Part shown: positions 12,340-24,548 of the stretch, piece by piece
Layout: each line of letters opens with the position of its first letter
How positions within the stretch are numbered: position 1 is the stretch's first letter
From: Trema orientale
Taxonomy: Eukaryota > Streptophyta > Magnoliopsida > Rosales > Cannabaceae
DNA: 64,000 nucleotides
Reading direction: 5' to 3'
NCBI GenBank assembly: GCA_002914845.1
Contig: JXTC01000147.1
Location: forward strand, 186,001-250,000
Translations under genes and position numbers: made by a program
The notes under the pieces: generated by a model
Told to the model about the DNA's origin: nothing
The model's database searches: none
What the model saw: only the letters and a program-made list of their open reading frames with translations

Positions 12340-13453
12340 ATTTTTTGGTTTTTCTTCCTCAATTCTAGAAACTTGGGATCCATCCTTGATGCAACAAAGG
12401 CCTTCCATTATTCATCAGTGATATAGCAATTATTCATTGGTGGAACCACTAAAGCATTTAGCTTTCTGCAGCCCATATAAGATCTTCAAAATACTTCCTA
12501 ACAATTTTATTTATCAATGCAAACTTATGGTCATGGTATTTCTTACTCACTGATGACCACAAATAAGCTCTACTGCCTTGGCTATCAATTTCTAGGAACG
12601 TACTCTATAATTAAATCAAATAAAATAAGTATTAGTATACATAGTAGCGTAAATAAACAAAGAATGATGAAACAAGTTATTAGAGAACTTACTTTTAGGT
12701 CGTCCCATACGACAGTGTAACCTCGTCTAGAATATTTTGCCAATTAGGTATAGTAATTAGAAATTTGTACGTACTAATTAACTAAGACAGAACTCAAATC
12801 CTGGTGCCTAATAACCAACAGGTTACCTCAATGCGTTCTACTCTAATGGAACTAGTTCTTCCATATTCCTTATCTAGATAATTTCTTTATACTGTGTAGT
12901 ATCTTTTTTTGCCTTCTTTTTCTCTTGCTGAGTATGATCCTCATTTAAATGGTATGCCATCGACCTAAACAAATGAAACAAAATATTAGTAAATAAAATA
13001 ACTCTTATTAACAAATATTTTTTCAAGTAATGAAAATAAATACATAATGCAACAAATACATATGGTTAGCAAAGTTTTCGCATCCTTGACCAATTTCACG
13101 AATTTATCCGAACGATTAGCAAAGTTTTCTTCAACGTTATTAACCATATCTACCGGATGATCTTCGAATTCCTCAAAAACATATTCCTTTGGAACTCTTT
13201 TATTAGGGTAATTATCTTCACGTACGAGTTCTCCACGCCATGTCTATCTCTTATAAGATGTATCTATTCCATCAAAGAATAAATTTCTACTCATGTTAAA
13301 ATCTTTCATATATTTAATGATACCATACTTAACACTTAGATATAGAGTCATATTAGGAACTACACTATTTTCCTTGGCAATCTTAAGAAAATGTGCAACA
13401 TCATCTCCATACTCTTTTGACAATCTACTCTTTGTCATCCAACTTTTATCCAT
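12340..13453 (-). pseudogene. CACTA transposase gene remnants (transposase-associated and Ptta/En/Spm domains)
   Basis: On the minus strand, 13453-13244 encodes MDKSWMTKSRLSKEYGDDVA and onward, matching the transposase-associated domain that begins plant TNP2-type proteins (MDKSWM...SRLS/YxxGV). Further along the same strand, around 12540-12430, a frame reads KKYHDHKFALINKIV. Around 12410-12360, WKAFVASRMDPKFLELR is preceded by a stop. The latter matches the Ptta/En/Spm transposase pattern (TDEQW-AFV--R--P-F). Frames are broken by stops, so the gene is dead. The order fits one minus-strand gene of the surrounding CACTA. Confidence 0.6.
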
Positions 13454-13831
13454 TATTAATTATTAAAATTCGGTAGAGCTTGCCCCTTAAAAATTGACTA
13501 ACTCCCTGTAGAAAAAACATACACACCATTAATCTAAACTTCAAACCCAGCTTAATGTATCACACTTTATCTTTGTAAATCTCCAAATTCAAGCTAATAC
13601 TCTTTGTATTAACTTAACAAAGTAAGTAACTTAACAACTAACTAATTTTATTAATGGTTATCTTTTTCAACTAAAGATTATAAATTATGTAAATTCAAAT
13701 TCCTAACTATATAAAATTAATAAACCATATAATCTCAAGTCAATGACAATACACATTACATATATGCAGTAAAATCACATAAAACTAAGCAATTCATATA
13801 ATGAGGTTAAATTTACAAGCTATAATTATTA

Positions 13832-14003
13832 GGGCGCGTCTACAGTAGGGGCGCCCCTACGTAGGGCCCTGTCTATTCACCGTTGGATGGGAATCTGTAT
13901 ATAAATAGATTCTCCACAGATTCCCGTTATTCCCCACAGATTTCCATCCAACGATAATTAAGGCATGACCCTACGTAGGGACGCCCCTACCGTAGCCATC
14001 CCC
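13832..14003 (+). mobile_element. Palindromic Mutator-type MITE (172 bp), copy A
   Basis: The element lies between exact 9-bp duplications TAATTATTA (13823-13831 and 14004-14012), the hallmark length for Mutator-like elements. Its ends are inverted (GGGCGCGTCTACAGTAGGG versus the complement of CCGTAGCCATCCCC) with an inner CCCTACGTAGGG. The interior is also inverted around CCGTTGGATGG, so nearly the whole element can fold back. A second copy lies at 25261-25432 in the opposite orientation. Confidence 0.85.
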
Positions 14004-14302
14004 TAATTATTAATATCTATTAACAAAACAACATAATATCATCTAACAATATACATCGTATCTCAATTTCTAAAATTAAAGTAATTTTTGGATTTATTAA
14101 AAATATTAAAAAAAATTACCTCAAGTGACTTAAAATGCAACAATACTCTAAATTCGATGCAAAAATTGATATATCCGTTAAAATTGAAACCTAAATCAAC
14201 GAAAAAATACACGAAAAATAATTAGATTACACATTGATTGGAAATTGTAGCGGTTAATCGTAAAATTTCCTAAACCAATTCTAGGTTAAATACAGTTGTT
14301 AA

Positions 14303-15541
14303 TGTTGACATATGTGGCTTTCAATCTTACCATATTTTGATAATAACAAACATATGATTTAGTTGTTAATGATTTACTTGAGTTTGTAACTATAAAGTTG
14401 AAACAGAATCAAATTATCTCAAGAAATCAAGTCTTCAAGAATAAAGCATTATTTGAGAATTCATAGAGCTTGAAGATGGACATCAAGAATCAAGACTCAT
14501 GACGTGTCAATAGGTTTTTATTTTACTTATAGTCTTGTACTTGATTTATTATAATGCACTTTAATTCTATTTGAAATGGCTCACCTTTTCTTCAAAAGAA
14601 CTTTTCTAAAGACATTTTTCAAACTTGGTCTAAGCCTAAATTAATTGTACGTTTAAATGTTTGAAAATTTGGTCTCAAGAATTTTTCTAGCCAAAAATCT
14701 TTTTGCTGTATTAAAAATAATTAGAAAAATGAATTTCAAAAATTCGACCAAAAAGGAACCAAGGAAACTATTTAATGGTTTCTGGACCAAAAATGGTCGA
14801 CCACTTTTCTGACAGACAGCCAGTAGGTCGAAAACGGCTAGTTTTTAAAGATAGCTTTAAATAGAGCTAAGTTTGACAACTTAGCACAAGAAAATACGAA
14901 CCCACATTGTCTTTCAATCAGTTTCTAAGTGCAAAAGCTCTCTTTTACTTCACTTTAACATTCAAATTCTTTTGAGCCATTCCTAGAGCATTATTTGTGT
15001 ATTGTTCTCAAATCACCTAAGCTTATCCTGTATTATTTCTTTGAGAGGTGATCCTTTAAGTGAGTGTTCACTTGTATTTTCATAGAATCATTGTTGAGAG
15101 GTGAGGTTGGCACCGAAATCATAAATCACCCGGTATAGGTGAGGTTGATACCGGATTCAAAACAATCCGTGGTTAGGCGTAATAGAGCCGGATTCAAAAC
15201 TATTATAAAGGCGTGGGTGTGCCTAAGAAGAAATCACTCGTACAAGGGTCGGTCAAGCCCATAACCTTGATCCGATAGTGGAAAGCTCTAAGCAAGTTGC
15301 GGAGGGTCGGGGACGTAGGCAAACCGTCGTATTTGTCGAATCTCGTAAAAATAGCGTTTGCAATCTCTCTATCCTTATCTCTTTAATTTATTTACTTTGA
15401 GATTGTACTTGTTTATTTGGTATTTTTACTTGCTCCATTCATTATTTACTCAATCTTATTGTTTAATTCAAAAAGGTTTGTAAAGTTTTTTTTAAAACAC
15501 AATTCACCCCCCCTCTTGGGTTAGCTATTCTTGGGATAACA
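14303..15541 (+). mobile_element. Solo LTR of a Copia-type retrotransposon
   Basis: The LTR begins TGTTGACA and ends GGGATAACA, with exact 5-bp duplications GTTAA at 14298-14302 and 15542-15546. Near its 3' end it has AATTCACCCCCCCTC followed by TTGGGTT, typical of the U5 region of plant Copia LTRs. No internal domain or second LTR is present, so it is the product of LTR-LTR recombination. It is inserted in the CACTA element and is therefore younger than it. Confidence 0.8.
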
Positions 15542-16185
15542 GTTAAAATATGAACAAGTCTTAAAACTTTCGAATATGTGGAGCTTATCCAAGTCAAATG
15601 AAGCATTTTGAACTAAGTAGGAGTGATTTTGGCAGCACAAATCTCCAGAATAGGCTGGTCGTGCGCGAGGAAGATGAAAAGGAGGGAGGTTTCGACGGCT
15701 GTCAAAAGGTTTAGTTTTATTTCTCGACGGCTCCGGTCTAATAGCTGAGAAAGAGTTTTAAAAAAATTAACTCCTTTCTCGTCAATTGGATAGGAACCAC
15801 CGAGGAAAGGTCTTTAGTTAAATTTAACGGCAATTTTATGTGAACTGCCATTAAATCTCTACCGTTAAAAAGGGTATTTTTTTTGTAGTGCCATTTCTTA
15901 CACCTATTTAATAAATAGCCGTTTTATAATTTTATTTTAGAAAATAGTCATCTTTTAATTGACTTATTTTTAAAAAGATAAATCATTTTTTTAATATTAA
16001 ATCAATTTTATACAAAATAAATAATTTTTTAAATAATAATTCAATTTAATGCAAAATAAATAATTTTTTAATTTATTAAAGATTAAAAACGGCTATTTTT
16101 AAAATAATTTTCAAAATTCAGCCAATTTTTAACAGTGTTGTTTTTCAAACGGTGATCCAAAATTTTTGCTATAACACTTAGGGTC

Positions 16186-16381
16186 TAAATTATTGTACTA
16201 AATTTTTTTTACCAACACATGTGGCATGTGAGTTATTGTCATTTAATTGGTGTATTAAAATATACCACAAATAGATTAAATGTTATCATTAATTAAATAA
16301 TGATAACCTAATATACCAATTAAATAGTGACGACTCACATACCAAATATGTTCGTATTAAAAATTTGATATAATAATTGAG
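16186..16381. mobile_element. Short inverted-repeat element (MITE-like)
   Basis: The left part (from about 16186, AAATTATTGTACTAAATT) and right part (ending about 16381, AATTTGATATAATAATT) are imperfect inverted copies over about 80 bp. Each contains TTTAATTGGT / ACCAATTAAA further inward. The target duplication is not clear. Confidence 0.5.
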
Positions 16382-16444
16382 AGCACAAGTATTATCCTTA
16401 AAAATATTCACTGAGAGCACAAGTATTATCCTTAAAAATATTCT
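16378..16444. repeat. 34-bp tandem duplication
   Basis: Two nearly identical units start TGAGAGCACAAGTATTATCC at 16378 and 16412. They differ only at their last bases. Confidence 0.8.
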
Positions 16445-16576
16445 CTATGAATCTCTCTTTTTCTCTTCATTCTTTTTTTCCCCCCCTCACCCGGTACTAT
16501 ATTACTAGGTTTCTTTATGGTGGACTAAGATTGATAAATTTCTTCGATGAATAAGATAGACTTAGCACATGAGGCT

Positions 16577-17020
16577 NNNNNNNNNNNNNNNNNNNNNNNN
16601 NNNNNNNNNNNNNNNNNNNNNNNNNNNNNNNNNNNNNNNNNNNNNNNNNNNNNNNNNNNNNNNNNNNNNNNNNNNNNNNNNNNNNNNNNNNNNNNNNNNN
16701 NNNNNNNNNNNNNNNNNNNNNNNNNNNNNNNNNNNNNNNNNNNNNNNNNNNNNNNNNNNNNNNNNNNNNNNNNNNNNNNNNNNNNNNNNNNNNNNNNNNN
16801 NNNNNNNNNNNNNNNNNNNNNNNNNNNNNNNNNNNNNNNNNNNNNNNNNNNNNNNNNNNNNNNNNNNNNNNNNNNNNNNNNNNNNNNNNNNNNNNNNNNN
16901 NNNNNNNNNNNNNNNNNNNNNNNNNNNNNNNNNNNNNNNNNNNNNNNNNNNNNNNNNNNNNNNNNNNNNNNNNNNNNNNNNNNNNNNNNNNNNNNNNNNN
17001 NNNNNNNNNNNNNNNNNNNN
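16577..17020. other. Assembly gap (444 N)
   Basis: A run of N. The 95 bp before it (16482-16576) and the 95 bp after it (17021-17115) are identical. The gap therefore probably separates overlapping contig ends and may hold no real missing sequence. Confidence 0.95.
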
Positions 17021-17115
17021 CCCCCTCACCCGGTACTATATTACTAGGTTTCTTTATGGTGGACTAAGATTGATAAATTTCTTCGATGAATAAGATAGAC
17101 TTAGCACATGAGGCT
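17021..17115 (+). repeat. 95-bp exact duplicate of the left flank of the gap
   Basis: Identical to 16482-16576, starting CCCCCTCACCCGGTACTATA and ending CACATGAGGCT. See the gap entry; it is most simply an unmerged contig overlap. Confidence 0.85.
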
Positions 17116-17690
17116 TGCGCTTGACTGACACAAGTAGCAGTGCCATTCCCTCATAATAGGAATATTGATGTTAAGTGGTTTTACCTTGCTGCATTTCGCA
17201 GGAGTTATCACGAAATACGTTTTTGATTAATTCTTTGTCAGTTGGAGTCTTAGAATTTAGATGTTGAGTACGTTGCTGATTGAGTTTGTCAAAGCGGGCG
17301 TGGCAAACTGGCTTGACTTGGGCCTATCATTTGTAATGCTCAGGGAAATTGACATAAATAGTAGTAAGTTGACTAAAATGACTATTTTAGGAATACTTTG
17401 AAAAATAATTTTTCTAGTAGTGTTTTAGTATTTTGTAACCTTATATAACCAAAGGTCACACAATTTGTGACTGTTAATAAATAGTAAAGTCTTAATTTTA
17501 TAGTCACAAATTGTGTGTCTCATCGTCATATAATTTGTGAAACAGCTAGAAATCTCAATTTGAAAAAGACTACCAAAAAAAAAAAAGATTATTTTGTGCC
17601 AGATTAGTACTATCTAAGTCAATTCTCCTAATATTTATTGGAAAATGGACGAACTTAGTAGTCTTTTGGGCCATAATGACCCTTTTGTAA
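17116..17690. other. Intergenic, no gene seen
   Basis: The only structure seen is a pair of inverted segments, CACACAATTTGTGACT near 17457 and AGTCACAAATTGTGTG near 17501, which could form a small hairpin. Confidence 0.4.
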
Positions 17691-17699
17691 CTCTTTTTT

Positions 17700-18095
17700 A
17701 ACGAAAATTAGGCTTTGTATGATATTTTTAGAAAAAAAAAATAGAAAAATACGGTGGTCTATGCTTTTTTAGATCAGTACGGTTTTTATTAGAAAAATAC
17801 TATTTTAAAAAAATATTTAGAAAAATATCATTTTTTTAAATAGTAGCTAGTAATCGATAACCAGTTTTGGAATACTAGTAACTAGTAACCAAAGGTATTT
17901 GTAATAGGTAACTGGTAACCGGTAAATAATTTTCAGAAATTAATAGCTAGTAACCATTTTTAAAATGATATTTTTCTAAAACTTTTTAAAAAGTGATATT
18001 TTTCTAATAAAAACCGTAAGTAAATTGGATAAAAAAAACTGACCTACGTAATTCCACAATTCTTTTTTATTTTTATAGGTAAAAGTGTTAGAAAA
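17700..18095 (-). mobile_element. ACCAGTTTC-family MITE, copy 2 (reverse orientation)
   Basis: Reading the minus strand, it starts near the family terminus (GTTTTCTAACACTTTTACC) and ends with GCCTAATTTTCGT, as in copy 1. The flanks CTCTTTTTT (17691-17699) and CTCATTTTT (18096-18104) agree at 8 of 9 bases. The interior has the TAGTAACTAGTAACC / GGTAACTGGTAACCGGT motifs. It is more diverged than copies 1 and 4. Confidence 0.65.
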
Positions 18096-18484
18096 CTCAT
18101 TTTTTTTTCAAAATAGCATTTTCATGAGTGTCATGAATTTTAGGATTGGTGCTCATAAGTTCTATGACCTGTTATTAATTTATAACATTTTTAGGAGTTT
18201 TTCAAGGATATAAAACTGGTATAAAAACTTACAACACTTCTAGAAATGTCATTTTGAAAAAAGAAAGGTTACAAAAAGTTTATTTGGGCCCAAATGACTC
18301 CTACCCATATTTCTCTTATGCGACTTTGTGCCTTTTGGTTTGGGCTTAAGTAGTTGAGTTGGATTTTGACCACTATAGTATAATACTGTTTTCCTTTCCA
18401 AGAAAAAAAATATATAATACCGTTTCCTTCATCCTCAAAGGAAAAAAAAAAAATGGAAAAAAAAATATATATTAATTGCATTAA

Positions 18485-18971
18485 TAACCTCTGAAGTATA
18501 CTTGTTGTACTATTTTTACCCCTGAATTTTTTAATTGACATAGTATACTACCCTAAACTATGCAATTATTATAACAGTAATCCTTTTGTCACAAACTATA
18601 ACTTTTTAATTGAAATGAGACGGTTATGAGGCACATAGTTTGATAACTATGACTCGCACAATAGACTATTAAAAATTATACAATTGTTACAGCAATAGCT
18701 TAAATTTTTAACAGAAATAAGTCATATGTAAACCACACAGTTTGATAATTATGATCAATAATGGGACTCAAACTCCAAGAGCCAAATAATGCCCAATCCT
18801 ATACTTTGTATATGACTTATTTCAGTTAAAAATTTAACTGTTTGTGACAAAAAGGTCATTAATGCAACAGTTGCATTATTTAGAATAGTATACTATATAA
18901 GTTGAAAATTATACTATATAAGTTGAAAATTTGGAGGCCAAAATGATGCAGTACATATAATTCAGGAGTTA
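18485..18971. mobile_element. MITE with TAACCTCTGAA / TTCAGGAGTTA ends
   Basis: Inverted ends TAACCTCTGAA and TTCAGGAGTTA are flanked by TTAA on both sides (18481-18484 and 18972-18975). The duplication could equally be TAA or TTA. Internal halves are inverted around TTTTTGTCACAAAC-like motifs. A 23-bp tandem duplication (TATACTATATAAGTTGAAAA) lies near 18890-18935. Confidence 0.6.
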
Positions 18972-18975
18972 TTAA

Positions 18976-21900
18976 AATAAAAAAATAAAAAAAGTGCTAA
19001 TAGTCATTAATAGAAAATCATAGCTAAAAGGACAAAAAGGCCAAATAATTAGTTAATAAACAGTTCAGACTTTTGCTGTTGTTTGGAAAATAGAGTTCAT
19101 CTATTGCTCACTCATATTCCTTTATCTTTCATCGAATTGAAATTTTTTAGTAAAATATAATTAATTTGATTTTGTATGTCGTCTGCATTAATTTGGAAAT
19201 AAATAATCAAGAAAAGGAAAAACTGAAATTCTTTTTGGTATTATAACACATTCTCATCAGCCCCTAATATTAGAGGATATGTAGTGGGCCGGCGTCAGTG
19301 TCCCTGCGCCGTCCTGCGAGATACGTTCTTGCAAGTTGCAACTGGTCCTAAACTAAGCTTATTATGAACTATAACAAGTGTATACGACGACAACAAGGAC
19401 GTCGTTCTCCTTGTTTACAACGAACAACGACATCTTTGTCGTTTGCAACTCCTAGTTTATGCCACATAACAAATTAGGCCTTTTTTTTTTGGGTAGTACT
19501 TGTGCAAATGTAGATGAAGTATATCGATTTAAAAATATATATAAACAACAAAAACAGAAAAAGAAGAGGAAGTATTGTCGTTTACTTATAATATGTATTT
19601 ACTAAATTAATTTTTAATAATGTGGTGAGTAGATGTCTAAACTCTTTTGTCACTGTCTCACATTGGAACCAATGAAGGGCTTCCTTGTGGAGCCAACTAT
19701 AAGATAGAAATTAAACTCTAGTTAATGTTCAAACGTGCGTCATGATTTATATTGCCTTAGTAAACACAGACCTAAGCCAACCTGTCCTTCTTATCCATAG
19801 CTCAAATGGTTAGTCTTACAAATTAAATAATGGCAATCATTAACAAAGGAAACCAATAAATAAAAAGTGAAAAAAAAAAAAATCGAAGAAAGCAATTTTA
19901 CGTGTACAATTGAAAGCAATTTTGACGCAACCCATTGTATACGTAAAATTGCAAAAAAAGATAAGAGTGAGATGCTTTAAGAATTTTAACCAATTGAATC
20001 TGACGAAATTTGCAAGCATAGGGATTCCACTACTTGAACAATGCAAGAATCTATTTACGTCATTTTCCAAAAGGATTATAATACTACATGTCTACATGTA
20101 TTCTTTTTCTTTTAATAATAAAAAAGGATAATAATAGAAAATTACGTGGCAGTTGATGCAGCCTCATGTCGCTGCTTATTTGTCCCTGTAGAACACGCAA
20201 CGTAACCGGGTCGCCGCGCATCATACGTGGCATTACGCAATTGACTTTTAAAATAATTTTGGGCTCAGTGGTCCAGACTGTGACTCTGTAACTGAAACGT
20301 TCACATGCTGAGTCATTTTGTTGGAGTTTTCCAACCAAACCAAAACTAAATTAACTCGTATATAAGTATAACGCGTACATTTTTATTATTGTTATTATTT
20401 TATTTTATTTTATTTTAGAAAAAAACCGAGTAAACCTATGGTGAACATTATTTTTCTGTTTATAATATGCGTTCGTTTTCACACAAGAAAGTCACACATA
20501 TGTTTTGTCAACTTTCGATAACGCATTACTTGCGCCACATGTCTTTTTATGAAATATCGCTTCTTAATACTGGTGTGTGAGAAACAATATGATAAAATTA
20601 ATTGACCAATTAAGTCTGAGAGTGCTTGGTAGCTCTGTTTTTATATTTGTGTGCTTTTTATTTTTTCTTTAGAAAATTCAAATTCATGGCTAGAACAGTG
20701 TAATTGTTGGTATTATCTAGTTAGTTTTTGAACCTATTTTGTATGACTTTCAAAGATCTTTTGAGGTTGAAAATAACTTTTATGAGTGTTTGAATAAATT
20801 ATCAAAAAAAAAAAATTAATAAAATATGGATCTATTAGCTTTTCTAAGAAGATCTTTTGAAACTTTTACTTCAAGAAGTAAAAATTATTCCAAACAAGCC
20901 CAATGTAATTAGAAGTCTAGGGGATATAGCAATTAGTTTGCCCATAGATAACTAAGAAATTTTTTGTTTGAAAGGGGTCTTGAGTAAATTAATTGTAGTA
21001 ATTATCTTTATTTGACTTTTAAACAAAATTTGTAATTTCCAATTTTTCTTTTAATTTGTAGGGATATATTATGAGCCAGAAAAAAAACTAATAAACCAAG
21101 AAACATGTAGAAAGCATTATGATTCAATCTAATGTGGTCACTCGCCTGTTCTGTTCTGTTCTTTCATTTTTATTTTTGTATGTCTTCTGTAGGAAAAGAA
21201 GTTTTTAAGCACAAAAAGCTTTGAATGTAATTTTTTTAATGAAAAAAATCCATCTAACTGTCTCATTTGGAAAGACTTTATATAATATCAGTTTGAGAGC
21301 AACAATTAAAACAACAATCACCACACGTTAATTGTGTTGCCCATAAAATTTATTTCTTCTGACACATGTACAAAAATAAATTCCTTTTTTTCCTTAAATT
21401 TAAAACAAAACAAAAAAAAGAAAAAGGTAGTATTTAAAAAAGAAAAGAAAAGAAAAACAACAACAGTAATGAAAGGAACAAACAACAGTTAGGATAAAAA
21501 AAAACCACATTAATATTGTTATACATAATTTTTTTTTTTGAAGTAATTGTTATGCATAATTTTGAGCGTGGACAGGGATATGTGATTATAAGGATTCTTT
21601 ATTAAGTATTCTCTTGATCTCTCCTCGTGAAAAAAAAAGGTATCATTTTTCTTTTCGTAAGCATAGATGTTAGGGACGTGACTTTTTTACACAAAGAAGA
21701 AAAAGCGTGTTAGTGAGCTGGTTAATCACATAATTAATTTCAAATATATGTCATTTCTTCTAGATGCATTGTAGGATTAAATTAATTAATTGGTGTATAT
21801 ATGCCCGACAGTCAGCCATAATTATTGCAGGTTTTGGTTGTGGACACTGGACAATTTTATTCGAATACGGTGTACTAAGAAATTATTCCCCATCTTGAAA

Positions 21901-23190
21901 AAAGGTAAGGAAAACCTATATAAAGCTGATCAAGTGGATGATTGTCTAGAGAACATATTACATCATTTACATGGCGACCTAACAATAATTTGAAGTGTAG
22001 CAAAATTTGTTTACTAAATTTTGGATGTCTAGACCGAGGAAAATTTGGTTCGATTAATTTCTTGATTTTACTTTGTTCAGCTTTCATCTAATTTTGGTTC
22101 ACAGTTGATTGACTTGCTCAAATTTTTCGGTTCATTGAACATTCTTTCTGCACACTTTTAAATTCACGTGATATCTTTTAAAGCAGAAGTACATGTAGGA
22201 CGAGGTACAATAGTTTACTTTAAATTCTGACATTGTTGTAGAGATAAGTATCAAGAATTATACAGCACCTTATCATGAAAAACAAAAGATAGTACATAGC
22301 ACATGATGCATGACATAAGACTTCCAGACACGTGGAAGGTCCCCCATGCATCTAGGTCTAGTATAAGATTAAAGATAATTGGAGTACCAGCATTTATTAT
22401 TGTACCTATGGACACCTATCCAACAGGGGTTTGATCCATGGACCTTACAAAAATTGAAAAAGAGATTTAAGAGATATGTATGAGACAGTGTTCCCATAAC
22501 CTTTTTTTTTTTTCCTCCTCTTTGTCTACGACCAAGAACAGGATAAGTCCTGTACCTCTCAAGGATATTGATGATGATCATCCATGGAAAATTCTGTCTT
22601 GGGTTTTAGTTTGATTTGTCAACATTGCTGACTAATATTTTCAATTATCTAATGTCGTTATATTTCCAGAGGGCAAAAACAAAAAATAAAAAAAATAAAA
22701 AAAATATAATTGATTATGAACGAGATCTATATTTCTAGTTTATCCATTTTTACTTTTATAGTTTGGTATCGAACGATGAACAATTTCATTTGCAAAACTC
22801 ACGTGACGTACTATATCAGTGGATTCAATGCCATCGCATTTGGCACTTGACTTGCATTATTTTTCAGTATAGGGATCGTTCTTTCATTCAAAGTTGATGA
22901 TTTGACAATACGTCAGTTAAGTTGAAATTTGATCCTTAAAAGATAAATAAAGCCCGGTAAATTTGGCGACGAGGGAGAAAATACATCAAAGCATCATGTC
23001 AGATTGATCATTTCTTTTTTCCTTTTTTGCTAACAACTTAAAGTTTATTAGTTGACTAAATAATATTATGGGTTTTTATAAGTCAGACATTTATATAATG
23101 TCATGCATAAATTTATTGGTCGGTGTAACAACTGAAAAAAGAATCAGGCAAAGCGTCAACTTGTTTGATTAACAAAAAATCGTATAAAGT
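18976..23190. other. Intergenic, no gene seen
   Basis: AT-rich sequence, locally less so near 19270-19450 (repeated ACGAC/GTCGT motifs) and 20150-20300. Short open frames at 19840-20338 and 21790-22087 have no recognisable family or splice partners. A decayed repeat with TTTTACTTCAAGAAGTAAAA near 20865 resembles one at about 61189 inside the IDM1-like gene. Confidence 0.45.
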
Positions 23191-23194
23191 AGGT

Positions 23195-23300
23195 TGGCTA
23201 AGGATTGGCTAAGTGGGAAGAGCATTTATTGTCTAGATCATGGTCCTAGTTCGACTCATATTGAGTGAAAGAGTTGTTACGACCGTTTGTTATATTCTTA
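23195..23300 (+). other. SINE-like, tRNA-derived fragment
   Basis: It contains GGATTGGCTAAGTGGGAAGA followed about 30 bp later by CCTAGTTCGACTCA. These resemble degenerate pol III A and B boxes. No poly-A end or target duplication was defined, so this is tentative. Confidence 0.3.
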
Positions 23301-23366
23301 CCAAATATAATTAATTGTCTAATTAATTATGTAAGGTGAATATACGGAAAATTATAATATGGATAT

Positions 23367-24543
23367 TGTAACACCGAAAAATAAAAATTTGACACATAAT
23401 ATTTTTACTTTGTTCAACTATCTCCCGATAGTCTACATTCAAAGGGCTATGCCCAGAGAAATAAACTTATTACTAAAGAAATATGTGAGTACAAACACCA
23501 ATCAAATTTAAAAGACTCTCTCTCTTAAATGTTGCAACATGGAAGTACTTATTCACTAATCCGTCTAGCGAGCTCCCCTCAACTTGATGTGATTTCTTCC
23601 GTCTGAACTCCCTTCAGATTTTACGGAATAGGTCTTCTCCCAAAGACTTTTGCACTTCTCCCGAAGCACTCTCACGACTAAGAATCCCTCCTAGTCTCAC
23701 AACAAAGTATAGACAGATTTAACTAAGTATTGCACTAAAGGCAATCTTAAATATATATGGCACACCTAAGACTCTAACTTAGACCCCTATATATAGTGTT
23801 TGAGGTCTTCTAATCTTTGACAATTTGCAAGACACGTTGTATTCATCATAAATGCTAATTGAAAGCCAATTAGATCAGTCAAGGATAAGATTTTCGCAAT
23901 CAAGACTGATCTGAAATTATTGCTGATTCTGTACAGTGATGTTACAACATCGGCCCTGTCTAAACAGCCAGATTTGTAACCTTCTAAGATAAACGTTGAT
24001 TCGTTACCTGAAATAAAAATTTTATTTTTCACACAAATCAATCAAATAAAAGGTATTCACACACATAAAAAGAATCAGCTAAAAAATAAATAAGGAAACG
24101 ACACCTCAAGATATAGAAAATTATAATTTCATATAATAAGGTAGTTTCCATAAAATTGTAAGCTTTCAAAACAATCAGATAGAATTAGCATAATAAATAA
24201 AATCTGATTGATTAAAATCAAGATTGATTATTTTTAGAAATATTAAATAATTAATATTAGCAATCACACAATAATCAATCTGCATTAAAACACACCTAAA
24301 TAAGAAAGAAATATGTGAATATAATTTTTCTACAAACTAGGTAAATAATTGATATTTCTGATCAAAACATAACTAATTAAACAGATATTCAATCATATGA
24401 CAGTTGTAAAATTCGAACAAACACGTTCAAAAATCCCAGGTCAAATATTCCAATGATGTTGCAACGTCAACTCAGAATCACTGTCAGGCAACACAGACAG
24501 TGATGTTGCAACTTCTCAAATGACAACAGTCTTTTTCCTTTCA
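23367..24543 (-). mobile_element. Solo LTR (minus strand) related to the Copia element at 28689
   Basis: The reverse complement aligns by eye with the Copia LTRs at 28689 and 33684. Shared blocks are a shared GAGAGTCTTTTA-type block, GGTGTTTGTA, ATCGGGAGATA-TTGAAC and AAGTAAAAATAT, in the same order. Minus-strand ends would be TGAAAGGAAAAAG and GGTGTTACA. It carries the same TGTTGCAACA motifs. No internal domain is attached, and the flanks do not give a clean 5-bp duplication, so the exact ends are approximate. Confidence 0.6.
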
Positions 24544-24548
24544 AGAGT

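Larger units (their letters stand above)
10098..15890 (-). mobile_element. Degenerate CACTA (En/Spm) transposon with nested insertions
   Basis: The right end reads TTGTAGTG at 15883-15890, the reverse complement of the CACTACAA terminus. The left end reads TACTACAAC from 10098, a CACTA terminus with its first base changed. Short subterminal motifs (CCGTTAAAA, ACCGCCATTAA) recur inside both ends. Minus-strand remnants of CACTA proteins lie between them. The 3-bp flanks (TCG left, CCA right) do not match, so the outer edges are less certain. A palindromic MITE (13832) and a solo LTR (14303) are inserted within it. Confidence 0.65.

Noticed and set aside
16547-17093. Open frames of 155-174 codons across the N run
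   Set aside because: They consist almost entirely of unknown bases in the assembly gap and carry no evidence.
19840-20338. Short frames on both strands in a locally GC-richer stretch
   Set aside because: No recognisable domain, no Kozak or splice context, and frames on opposite strands overlap.
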